From assembly GCA_002887195.1 (NCBI GenBank), contig PJAB01001579.1:1-13531 (forward strand): a DNA stretch of 13,531 nt. Reading direction: 5' to 3'. The notes beneath the pieces are model-generated. The model was given only the letters and a program-made list of their open reading frames with translations. It did not search any database and was not told the origin of the DNA. The DNA comes from Chrysochromulina parva (lineage: Eukaryota; Haptophyta; Prymnesiales; Chrysochromulinaceae). Below, one piece after another: positions 9,401 through 13,531 of the stretch (position 1 is its first letter; every line of letters starts with the position of its first letter). A program made the translations under genes and the position numbers.

Positions 9401-12400
9401 CAGTCTGGGCGCGGCTTGCGGACGTTGGAGTGGCGGCCACCGAAGAGGCCGGCACGGCGCCCGATACGACGGCGGCGCCCAGCTCGGCGCCTGGCTCGGT
9501 GCCCGGCACAGCGCCCGGCACAGCGCCCGGCACAGCGCCCGGCTCGATCACGGTGGTCGCCGTCGTGACGACCAAAGGCTGGGAGCAGGTGGCCGCCGTG
9601 ATGGGCGTGCTGCGCGCGGGCTGCGCGTACCTGCCGATCAACGCCGACCAGCTGCCTCAGCAACGCATCGAGCAGATCCTCGAGCTGAGCCACGCGAGCG
9701 CCGTCGTGAGCGACGCCAGCACGCTCGGCGCGTGTGCATGGCTCCGAGCCGTTGGGCTGCCTCTCGTCGACGTGAACGAGGCGGTCGGTGTGAACGAGGC
9801 GGTCGGCGTGAACGCCATGCACGCCACTCGTCGTGCGCACCCGCGCCCAGTACGGCGCGTGCGCCCCCGCGAGCTCGCGTATCTCATCTATACTTCGGGC
9901 TCGACGGGCGTTCCAAAAGGGGTGTGTTGCCACCACCAGGGCGCCGTGAACACGTGCCTCGACCTAAACGAGCGCTTCGACGTCGGTGCGTCCGATCGCG
10001 TGCTTGCGCTCTCGTCCATCAGCTTCGACCTATCCGTCTATGACGTCTTCGGGCTGCTCGGCGCGGGCGCCTCGTTGGTCGTGCCCCCTCACGACCTCAT
10101 CAGCCCTCCCGACCCCGAGATCTGGCTCGAGATCGTGAGCTCGCACCAGATCACGATCTGGAACACCGTGCCCGCCTTCATGGAGTTGCTCGTCGCGCAT
10201 GCGGAGCATTCCGGCCGGACGCTGCCCGCTTGCCTGCGTCTCATCTTCTTGAGCGGAGACTGGATTGCGCGCGCTCTCCCAGGTGCGATCTCCATCGATC
10301 TCCATCGATCTCCCTTGATTGCCCTTGATTGCCCTCGATTGCCTTCTGAGCGCTGGTTGGTTTCGCGCGCTCTCCCCAGGGAGAATCCGTGCCGTTTCCG
10401 AGTGTGCCGCGCTGCGCATCATCAGCATGGGCGGCGCCACCGAGGCCGCGATCTGGTCGAATATGCACGAGCTGCATCCCGAGGGCACACCGGGCGCCGT
10501 GCTGAGCACCGATCCCAACTGGACCTCCATCCCGTACGGGCGGCCGTTACGCAACCAGACGATGCTTATCCTTGATGACAACCTCCATCACTGCGAGCCC
10601 TGGGTTACTGGCGTGATCCACATCGGCGGCGCAGGCGTCGCGTTGGGCTACTACGAGGTACCTCCGATGACCTCCGATTGCCTCAGATGACCTCTGATTG
10701 CCTCGGATGACCTCCGATTGCCTCGGATGACCTCTGATTGCCTCCCTCATCAGGAGCCCGAGAAGAGCGCGCGCCAATTCCTGCCCACGGGCGCGCCCGA
10801 CACGACGCCTTCTACCCCAAATGGACCGACGCTCTTCCGAACCGGCGACCTTGGTCGTCTGCGCCCTGATGGGCTACTAGAAATCTTGGGACGGGAGGAC
10901 TCGCAGGTCATTGCCTCTCACTGCATCGGATGACCTCCGATGGCCTCCGATGGCCTCGGATGGCCTCTGATGGCCTCTGAGGGCCTTTGATTGCATTGGA
11001 TGGCCTCTGATTGCCTCTGATGGCACCTGATGACCTCTGATGACCTCTGATGGCCTCTGATTGCAGGTCAAGGTGAACGGCTTCCGCGTCGAGCTCGGCG
11101 AGATTGAGGAGATCTTGACCAAGGATGCTGCGGTGGCGAGCGCGGCCGCTACCGTGTTTGAAGGGAAGCTGGCCGCGTACGTGGTGCCTGCCGTTAGCGG
11201 GTCAGCCGTTGGCGGGACAGCCGTTGGCGGGACAGCCGACGCCGCCGACGCCGACGCCGTGCAGGCCAGGCTCCGTGTCCTGTGCGCCGAGAAGCTACCC
11301 GACTACATGGTCCCTCATCACTGGACGATGCTCGAGCAGGTGCCGCTCAGCCCCAACGGCAAGGTGGATCGGAAACGGCTCCCCCCGCCCACCAGGCGAA
11401 GCTCCGCACAGCAGGGCGCCGAGTCGGGCACCTCCCCCGCCGTGGAGGAGCCAGCAGACGCAGTCGAGGCGGCGGTGCGTGAAGCGATGGCAAGCATCCT
11501 CCGTCTACCGGTAGCGACCCTCTGCTGTGAACGTTCACACTTCTTCAGGCTAGGCGGCGACTCCGTCTCAGCCCTGCGGCTGCTGCTCGCGCTCAGGACG
11601 GCGCTCGGCACCCGGCTGACGGTCCAGCAACTGTTCGCACAGCCCACCGTGCGCGGCATCTGCTCGCAAATGCATGCCAGCGCCGCCAGCGCCGCCGCCA
11701 GCGCCGCCACCGCCGCCACCGCCGCCGCGCACGGCGGCGGCAGCGCGTCGAGCGCCGTCCCGAGCGCTGGCACACCCGCCCGCCAGCTGCGCATGGTGTG
11801 CCTGCAGCCGGGGGATTCGTCAACGCACCTGCCGCTCTTCTTGGTCCATCCGGCGGGCGCAAGTAGCCTGTGCTACCTGCCGCTGCTCCGGTGCCTCGGC
11901 CACCAACGGCCCGTGTACGCCTTCGACGACAGCTGCCTGACCGACGGCGGCGACTTCCAGCTTGGGTCGATCGCCGAGGTTGCGGCGGAGTGCCTCGTCT
12001 TGATGAGCGACGCACTTGGCTTGGGGGGCGGCGGCGTGGCGGGCGGCGCCGTGGCGGGCGGCGCCATGGCGGGCGCGTCGCCCGCCGTCGTGCTTGGCGG
12101 CTGGTCGTACGGCGGTGTAGTGGCGCTCGAGATGGCGCGTCAGCTCGAGGCGAGATCGCTCGAGATGGCGCGTGAAGACGACCCCTCTCCCACCTCCGCA
12201 GCGCCTCCAGCTCTACACACCTTTCCCACTCCTCTGCCAGCAGTGCACTCCGTGCTCATGTTCGATGCACCACTCGGGCAGACGCAGGGCCGCGGGTTCC
12301 ATGATCCGTCTACAGCGAGCGATGCGGACGATCCGACTACAGCGAGCGATGCGGACGGCCGCCCGCGTCTTGATGCCAACGGTAGCCCGCGCAGCGATGC

Positions 12401-12885
12401 GGTCATGCAGGTGCTCATCTGGCTTCCCTCCATGCTGATTGAACCTGATTGCATCTTATTGCACCTGATGTACATGGTTGCATCCGAGTGCACATGATTG
12501 CACCCGATTGCACCCGATTGCACCTGATTGCACCTGATTGCACCTGATTGAACCTGATTGCACCTAATGGCAGGTGCTCCGCGCCCAGCTGGCTCCCCTG
12601 ATCGACGACGAAGCGATGCTCGAGAGCCTCAGTGCCAACGCCGCGCGCCACTTTGTCGCATGCAATCGGCTGCTCGACACGCACGTGCCCACGCCTACCC
12701 CCCTCGTGCGCTGCCCACTCGTGGACGCTCGCCCATACCAGAGCGAATGCGTCTTCCTGAGCTCGCTGCAGCACCTGACGCGGGCAACGGTGCACAAGAT
12801 CGAGCTGCCGGGCACGCACTGGACGATGATGTTCGGCGAGTTGACGGCGGGAGTGGCCGAGGCGATCACCCCCTTTTTGGGCTAG
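484..12885 (+). CDS. Hybrid PKS/NRPS megasynthase (GNAT-ACP-KS-ACP-C-PCP-Cy-A-PCP-TE), 16 exons
   Basis: Deduced exons: 484-2307, 2467-2854, 3099-4414, 4547-5356, 5442-5594, 5673-6413, 6627-6989, 7139-7313, 7394-8055, 8285-8440, 8768-8965, 9106-10282, 10380-10657, 10754-10906, 11067-12410 and 12574-12885. They sum to 10,050 bases, giving 3349 residues and a TAG stop. All fifteen introns are GT-AG; twelve are phase 0 and three are phase 1 (introns 2, 8, 12). Each junction was placed where the family motif resumes in frame, for example EAHG|TGTALGD, RSPEQ|HPFVL and GREDSQ|VKVNGF. The start is the ATG at 484 (context accATGc), with an in-frame stop 30 bases upstream. Three carrier proteins lie ahead of, and one just before, the terminal thioesterase. 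The protein makes a polyketide-peptide metabolite, probably in the cytosol; no signal peptide or membrane segment is evident. It needs a phosphopantetheinyl transferase and a trans-acting acyltransferase, neither seen here. The domain order is bacterial in style, which suggests ancient transfer followed by intron gain. Individual splice sites are predictions; the domain order is secure. Confidence 0.88.
565..1152 (+). other. GNAT-type loading domain (residues 28-223)
   Basis: The sequence begins PYSIRIATGADVDALVHIEG and has the characteristic VVQLLAVAALPQ strand-turn around residue 117. GLCW supplies a Trp at residue 50 and MTRCSH gives Thr156 and His160. These resemble the GNAT-like domain that opens the curacin-type PKS CurA and related assembly lines, where malonyl-CoA is decarboxylated and the acetyl group is passed to the following ACP. 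The residue-by-residue match to the CurA catalytic set is my visual judgement. Its position directly before an ACP and a KS fits a starter-loading role. The CurA adaptor region before GNAT is absent; only about 27 residues precede this domain. An alternative is an unrelated N-acetyltransferase fused to the synthetase, but the PKS context makes that less likely. Confidence 0.75.
1249..1494 (+). other. Acyl carrier protein ACP1 (residues about 256-337)
   Basis: The core is MEFDSFALSEL, with the phosphopantetheine Ser at residue 293 (codon 1360-1362). It is followed by the helix III region and the LLFDHPTPRAVLAYL ending typical of PKS carrier domains. It should hold the starter acyl group delivered by GNAT. 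An alanine/proline-rich linker precedes it (about 1165-1245). Another follows (1495-1625), containing a poly-alanine tract encoded by a GCT repeat near 1544-1570. Confidence 0.88.
2308..2466 (+). repeat. Intron 1 (159 nt, phase 0) with an 85-bp duplication spanning the exon-intron boundary
   Basis: The donor is GCG|GTGCGC and the acceptor CATCAG|GTGCGC. The first 14 intron bases (GTGCGCAAGCATGC) equal the first 14 bases of exon 2. Positions 2281-2328 recur at 2366-2413 with one mismatch, and the similarity continues through the following 10-bp units, so a block of about 85 bp is doubled. The second copy contains exon-1 end plus exon-2 start with no break. The rest is 10-bp units such as ctgatgacca. 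Reading through meets TGA at once, so splicing is required. Confidence 0.85.
2578..2652 (+). repeat. In-frame 21-bp coding minisatellite in KS
   Basis: About three and a half copies of a 21-bp unit encode SPEAELT repeated three times and then SLEGG. The repeat lies in the KS surface region between ALLVELQ and LIRGTAVNSDG, where family members normally have a short loop. The next stretch, ARRPMSSRRRLLPPL, is also atypical and might reflect a local pair of compensating indels. Confidence 0.8.
2855..3098 (+). repeat. Intron 2 (244 nt, phase 1) with tandem units of about 42 bp
   Basis: It splits the KS His motif: CATG|GTACGC is the donor and CCCCACAG|GTACGG the acceptor. Intron and exon 3 both begin GTACG. 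Four to five copies of a unit of about 42 bp (gtacgctgattgccacta then atgacctgccttgcatg) fill the body, so donor-like GGTACGCTGA strings recur at about 2945, 2987 and 3031. The last 37 bases belong to a 3' cassette shared with introns 5 and 8. Confidence 0.85.
3800..4090 (+). other. Acyl carrier protein ACP2 (residues about 972-1068)
   Basis: The motif VERGLDSLSSVELRD carries the phosphopantetheine Ser at residue 1014 (codon 3926-3928). The domain sits directly after the KS with only an Ala/Arg/Ser-rich linker (about 3490-3795) where an AT would be expected. The YRAQVYPWRWRP string in that linker resembles the short post-KS segment of modular PKSs. It should carry the extender unit and the elongated chain before transfer to the C domain. 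Confidence 0.88.
4295..4326. repeat. Exonic arm of a 32-bp perfect inverted repeat
   Basis: Bases 4295-4326 in exon 3 are the exact reverse complement of 4490-4521 in intron 3. In the protein this segment encodes GSQHANGEGNQ in the ACP2-C linker, so it looks like an insertion of inverted intron-type sequence into the coding region. A second, slightly shorter match exists at about 4432-4460. Confidence 0.95.
4415..4546 (+). repeat. Intron 3 (132 nt, phase 0) with a 61-bp duplication of its acceptor end
   Basis: The donor is GAGCAG|GTGCGT and the acceptor GAGCAG|CACCCC. The intron's 3' end repeats the exon-3 end (CGCTCCCCCGAGCAG). A complete earlier copy at about 4471-4490 reads CGCTCCCCCGAGCAGCACCC, which is exon-3 end joined to exon-4 start with no intron. 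Blocks starting near 4432 and 4493 are duplicates about 61 bp apart. Using the earlier AG at 4485 would shift the frame. Confidence 0.85.
4490..4521. repeat. Intronic arm of the 32-bp perfect inverted repeat
   Basis: This is the exact reverse complement of 4295-4326, 163 bases downstream. In the pre-mRNA the two arms could pair and fold exon 3's end together with the intron-3 donor into a loop. Confidence 0.95.
5357..5441 (+). repeat. Intron 4 (85 nt, phase 0)
   Basis: GCGCAG|GTCATT to TTCATCAG|GTCATT. The first 19 intron bases match the first 19 of exon 5 in 18 positions (GTCATTGGGCCT then ctgatga versus gtgatga). The 10-bp style units (cctctgatga, cctctgattgg) look like amplification of that copied exon segment. 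The spliced product reads LAQVIGPVMNTVPL. Confidence 0.85.
5595..5672 (+). other. Intron 5 (78 nt, phase 0, in frame, no stop)
   Basis: The donor is GCTCG|GTCCGA and the acceptor CCCCACAG|GTGCGA. The intron opens with GTCCGAGATCGCGATCT, a near copy of the exon-6 opening GTGCGAGATGGCGACCT. Its length is a multiple of three and it lacks stops, so retention would add 26 residues. Splicing is preferred because QLSSVRDGDLFFVIVDYQ reads as a continuous C-domain segment and because the 3' end belongs to the shared cassette. Confidence 0.7.
6180..6245 (+). repeat. Coding trinucleotide repeat: Ala/Ser-rich linker between C and PCP1
   Basis: Runs of GGC/GCG and GTC triplets encode poly-alanine followed by poly-serine (LAAAAAAAAASSSSSA). 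They form part of a flexible linker of about 90 residues occupying the place where an adenylation domain would normally stand. Confidence 0.85.
6273..6720 (+). other. Peptidyl carrier protein PCP1 (residues about 1698-1775), interrupted by intron 6
   Basis: FFQLGGDSLLCLRLVQ carries the phosphopantetheine Ser at residue 1736 (codon 6387-6389). After intron 6 it continues with EIGRRGGYKLTIRTVFQK and then PTVRQLARHV, the normal helix II-IV order. No adenylation domain lies between the C domain and this PCP. Its amino acid must come from the downstream A domain or from another enzyme. Confidence 0.88.
6414..6626 (+). repeat. Intron 6 (213 nt, phase 0), 10-12-bp tandem repeats
   Basis: GTGCAG|GTAGGA to ACTCACAG|GAGATA. 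The body is mostly ctgatggcct and ctctgatggcct units. The string taggac occurs both at the intron start and six bases into exon 7, a weak version of the exon-copy pattern. Confidence 0.85.
6990..7138 (+). repeat. Intron 7 (149 nt, phase 0), 10-bp tandem repeats
   Basis: CTCCAG|GTGACC to GCCTGCAG|GCGGCT. It is almost entirely tgacctctga units with variants containing ctaatga and ctaacga. The spliced frame reads DISRLQAALNRLCAHHPAW. Confidence 0.88.
7314..7393 (+). other. Intron 8 (80 nt, phase 1), begins with a 31-bp copy of the next exon
   Basis: GACG|GTCCGC to CCCCACAG|GTCCGC. The first 31 bases match the start of exon 9 (GTCCGCGCCCCGAGAC and onward) with about three differences. The remainder holds the shared 3' cassette (7355-7393). 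A consensus donor GTAAGT occurs at 7359-7364; its use would keep the frame but repeat PRPETWPLF in the protein. Confidence 0.82.
7609..7752 (+). repeat. In-frame 48-bp triplication in the Cy domain
   Basis: Three consecutive 48-bp units (7609-7656, 7657-7704, 7705-7752) each encode AQDGANGSSGLAASAD, the last ending in E. They are nearly identical, so the expansion is recent. They sit in the loop between YKDYCLSLTG and YQAAKAFWWDR. Confidence 0.97.
8056..8284 (+). repeat. Intron 9 (229 nt, phase 0) holding a fused exon 9-exon 10 copy
   Basis: TCCAAG|GTCACG to CTCCCAG|ATCCTC. At 8174-8210 the intron holds CGCCACCCGGTGCA (identical to exon 9 at 8026-8039), then a diverged gacg...ccag, then ATCCTCG, the start of exon 10. 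The last part (8185-8210) is repeated perfectly at 8266-8291 across the real acceptor. Between them lie gattaccact units. Confidence 0.82.
8441..8767 (+). repeat. Intron 10 (327 nt, phase 0), longest; 10-bp repeats plus a 52-bp duplication at the acceptor
   Basis: AACAAG|GTGGGC to CCACGCAG|GTGCAC. The body is acctgatggc and tgatgacctc units. Bases 8653-8704 and 8726-8777 are identical, so a full copy of acceptor plus exon start (GCAG|GTGCACCACC) lies 73 bp upstream of the real one. The upstream copy would lead straight to a TGA, which favours the downstream acceptor. Confidence 0.83.
8966..9105 (+). repeat. Intron 11 (140 nt, phase 0), 10-bp tandem repeats
   Basis: CATGCAG|GTGCGT to CATGCAG|GATCTC. 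The body is cctgattgca and cctgatggca units. The same seven bases CATGCAG end both the exon and the intron. The spliced frame reads LLEIMQDLFPTEVV. Confidence 0.87.
9499..9542 (+). repeat. In-frame 12-bp repeats between A1 and A2 motifs
   Basis: Units of cccggcacagcg encode PGTA repeats (SVPGTAPGTAPGTAPGS) in a surface loop of the adenylation domain. A similar short doubling encodes NEAVGV twice near 9776-9810. Confidence 0.9.
10283..10379 (+). repeat. Intron 12 (97 nt, phase 1)
   Basis: CTCCCAG|GTGCGA to CTCCCCAG|GGAGAA. The intron's last 16 bases (CGCGCGCTCTCCCCAG) copy the exon-12 end (CGCGCGCTCTCCCAG) with one extra C. The interior is 10-bp units of gatctccatc grading into gattgccctt. 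The spliced frame reads WIARALPGRIRAVS. Confidence 0.87.
10658..10753 (+). repeat. Intron 13 (96 nt, phase 0), alternating 10-bp units
   Basis: TACGAG|GTACCT to CTCATCAG|GAGCCC. It alternates cctccgatga and cctcggattg-type units, giving a 20-bp higher-order repeat. The terminal bases gcctccctcatcag nearly equal those of intron 1. The spliced frame reads GYYEEPEKSARQF. Confidence 0.87.
10907..11066 (+). repeat. Intron 14 (160 nt, phase 0), 10-bp tandem repeats
   Basis: TCGCAG|GTCATT to GATTGCAG|GTCAAG. It is made of cctctgatgg, cctctgattg and cctctgatga units. Intron and next exon both begin GTCA. It splits the A8 motif, which reads GREDSQVKVNGFRVELGE after splicing. Confidence 0.9.
11440..11673 (+). 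other. Peptidyl carrier protein PCP2 (residues about 2924-3001)
   Basis: AVREAMASILRLP leads to FFRLGGDSVSALRLLLAL, with the phosphopantetheine Ser at residue 2964 (codon 11562-11564), and then LFAQPTVRGICSQM. It receives the amino acid from the immediately preceding A domain and hands the final chain to the thioesterase. An Ala-rich linker encoded by GCC-type triplets (11674-11770) follows. Confidence 0.92.
12302..12355 (+). repeat. In-frame 27-bp duplication in the TE lid region
   Basis: Two copies of a 27-bp unit starting gatccg encode DPSTASDAD and DPTTASDAD, followed by looser related units (DANGSPRSDA). The change keeps the frame and lies between the catalytic Asp strand and intron 15. 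Confidence 0.9.
12411..12573 (+). repeat. Intron 15 (163 nt, phase 0), 10-bp tandem repeats
   Basis: CATGCAG|GTGCTC to AATGGCAG|GTGCTC. The last two-thirds is cctgattgca units. Intron and exon 16 both begin GTGCTC. The spliced frame reads DAVMQVLRAQLAPLIDDEAM. Confidence 0.88.
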
Positions 12886-12966
12886 TGCGATCACCCCCTT
12901 TTGGGGATAGTGCGATCACCCCCTTTTTGGGCTAGTTCTGCCAGGCACCCCCTTTTTGGGCTACAT
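12862..12966 (+). repeat. 25-bp tandem repeat spanning the stop codon
   Basis: Three copies of a 25-bp unit (gcgatcacccc, then cttttt and gggctagt) lie at 12862-12886, 12887-12911 and 12912-12936, with a degraded fourth at 12941-12966. The first copy encodes the C-terminal ITPFLG and the TAG; the rest are in the 3' untranslated region. Each has a C5T5G3 core able to form a small hairpin. Confidence 0.92.
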
Positions 12967-13353
12967 GGTACTAGTCGATCTGCCCGGCCGGGCACCATGC
13001 TGCTCGGCGCGAGTTGACGGCGGGTGTGGCGCCGAGGCGAGCACCCTCTTTGTGCTCGTAATGCAGGTTGGGCGGGGACACTGAGAAGGGCGTGCAGTGC
13101 GCAGGGGACAACGAGAAGGCGCCCGACCGCGCGACCCCGCTGCGCGGTGTCTGGGACTGTGGACACGACATTGCACGTGACGTGACGGGCTTGACGCACG
13201 CTGACAGAAAAAGTACCGTTGTATATCTGTGAACGTGTCTCCTGCACCCCCAGGGCCTTCAACCGGAACGGCTGTACAGGCCATTTCTGTGAGTGTGTAA
13301 CGTAACTCGGAAGCTCACAACGACGCTCGAATTACCAAATCAAGAAGGTCAGC
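12886..13353. other. 3' flank of the synthetase and upstream region of the right-hand gene
   Basis: No credible gene is seen in these 468 bases. Besides the 25-bp repeats, 12998-13051 is a decayed copy of the last coding stretch (gagttgacggcggg followed by gtggc and cgaggcga), matching 12827-12872. A CACGTG at 13174-13179 overlaps TGACGTGA at 13178-13185, and TATATC occurs near 13222; these may belong to the promoter of the gene at 13354. A GTGAGT near 13290 and a CAG just before the ATG could bound a short intron upstream of the start, but that is uncertain. No recognisable poly(A) signal stands out. Confidence 0.5.
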
Positions 13354-13531
13354 ATGAAAGGCTCAGAGAGCGGGCGGCGCGTCCGCGTGCGTGGGCGTGA
13401 GGGCGATGAGATCGAGTGGTCACGCAAGGCAGCGCGGCGAGCGGGGCGACTCAATGATTGGCTCAACGACCTCGATCCGTCTGAAGACACCGTCTTCCCC
13501 ATAAACGAGACGGCCACAACCGTGCTGCGCA
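13354..13531 (+). CDS. Skp1/BTB-POZ-like protein, N-terminal part (right copy, runs off window)
   Basis: The ATG at 13354 opens 59 codons that leave the window. The peptide starts MKGSESGRRV and then matches the left-hand copy from RVRVRGREG to TTVLR, with D and I where the left has E and V. The resemblance to the Skp1 N-terminal fold is the same visual judgement as for the left copy. The two genes differ upstream of the shared block, so they are paralogues with different starts, not one sequence read twice. This copy points away from the synthetase, whose stop is 468 bases upstream. If an intron ends at the CAG just before the ATG, the true start may lie further upstream. Confidence 0.5.
   Translation, partial: MKGSESGRRVRVRGREGDEIEWSRKAARRAGRLNDWLNDLDPSEDTVFPINETATTVLR
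13378..13531. repeat. Terminal inverted repeat, right arm
   Basis: This is the partner of 1-154, with two mismatches. The identity stops inside the coding region, close to codon 9 of the right-hand frame, and the sequences further inward are unrelated. Confidence 0.95.

Larger units (their letters stand above)
9259..11390 (+). other. Adenylation domain A, predicted cysteine-activating (residues 2314-2906), interrupted by introns 12-14
   Basis: Core motifs: LTYRALDHAS (A1), VLRAGCAYLPIN (A2), LIYTSGSTGVPKG (A3, Tyr2524), FDLSVYDVFG (A4), GGATEAAIW (A5), GVIHIGGAGVALGYY (A6), FRTGDLGRLRPDG (A7), GREDSQVKVNGFRVELGEIE (A8), LPDYMVP (A9) and NGKVDR (A10). Aligned by eye to GrsA, the specificity residues are D2570, L2571, Y2574, N2615, F2643, S2645, M2671, I2679, W2680 and K2897, giving DLYNFSMIWK. 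The known cysteine code DLYNLSLIWK differs only at positions 5 and 7. Pairing with a Cy domain supports cysteine. It loads PCP2 and may also load PCP1 in cis. Confidence 0.9.
11792..12885 (+). other. Thioesterase TE (residues about 3041-3349), interrupted by intron 15
   Basis: The alpha/beta-hydrolase core has LFLVHPAGASSLCY (oxyanion region), GGWSYGGVVALEMARQL with nucleophile Ser3145, VLMFDAPL with candidate acid Asp3198, and LPGTHWTMM with His3328. It should release the finished chain by hydrolysis or cyclisation. Several in-frame duplications enlarge it: a Gly/Ala-rich AGGA repeat at about 12028-12078, a doubled LEMAR segment at 12127-12174, and a 27-bp doubling of DPSTASDAD at about 12302-12355. 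The last two fall in the lid region, which normally varies. The protein ends AITPFLG. Confidence 0.93.

Noticed and set aside
484..12885. A bacterial operon of about a dozen separate genes, as the string of plus-strand open frames suggests
   Set aside because: The frames break in mid-domain at GT...AG boundaries and rejoin exactly at conserved motifs. There are no ribosome-binding sites or proper starts at the internal frames.
1..13531. A DNA transposon defined by its terminal inverted repeats
   Set aside because: There is no transposase or target-site information, and the arms are coding exons of outward-facing genes, so a transposon call is unsupported.

Overview
The window is eukaryotic nuclear DNA, most likely from a GC-rich marine microalga such as a haptophyte or pelagophyte. 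The coding sequence is very GC-rich, the large gene is cut by fifteen short GT-AG introns, and protein-level continuity is restored at every junction. The exact organism cannot be read from the sequence.

Layout. Positions 1-172 (minus strand) and 13354-13531 (plus strand) are the first exons of two nearly identical, outward-facing genes. Their predicted N-termini resemble the Skp1/BTB-POZ fold. They make the two ends of the window an inverted repeat of 154 bp with two mismatches. Positions 173-483 form a compact intergenic region. Positions 484-12885 hold one plus-strand gene for a 3349-residue hybrid polyketide synthase/non-ribosomal peptide synthetase (16 exons, 10,050 coding bases, 2,352 intron bases). 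Positions 12886-13353 are 3' flanking DNA with short tandem repeats and the promoter side of the right-hand gene.

The big protein reads GNAT - ACP - KS - ACP - C - PCP - Cy - A - PCP - TE. By family knowledge, the GNAT domain would load a short acyl starter on the first ACP. The KS would add one ketide unit carried by the second ACP, which must be charged in trans because there is no AT domain. The C domain would join this to an amino acid on the first PCP, a module with no A domain of its own. The Cy-A-PCP module would add and cyclise a residue predicted to be cysteine, and the TE would release the product. The predicted product is a small acyl-aminoacyl-thiazoline-type metabolite; this is inference.

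The introns are the other main result. Most are built from arrays of about 10 bp (variants of tgatgacctc, tgatggcacc, tgattgcacc). Many also contain copies of the neighbouring exon, and three (introns 1, 3 and 9) contain copies that read straight across the exon-exon junction as if no intron existed. This suggests the introns were born by local duplication of uninterrupted coding DNA. Exons show the same tendency, but with insertions in multiples of three bases.
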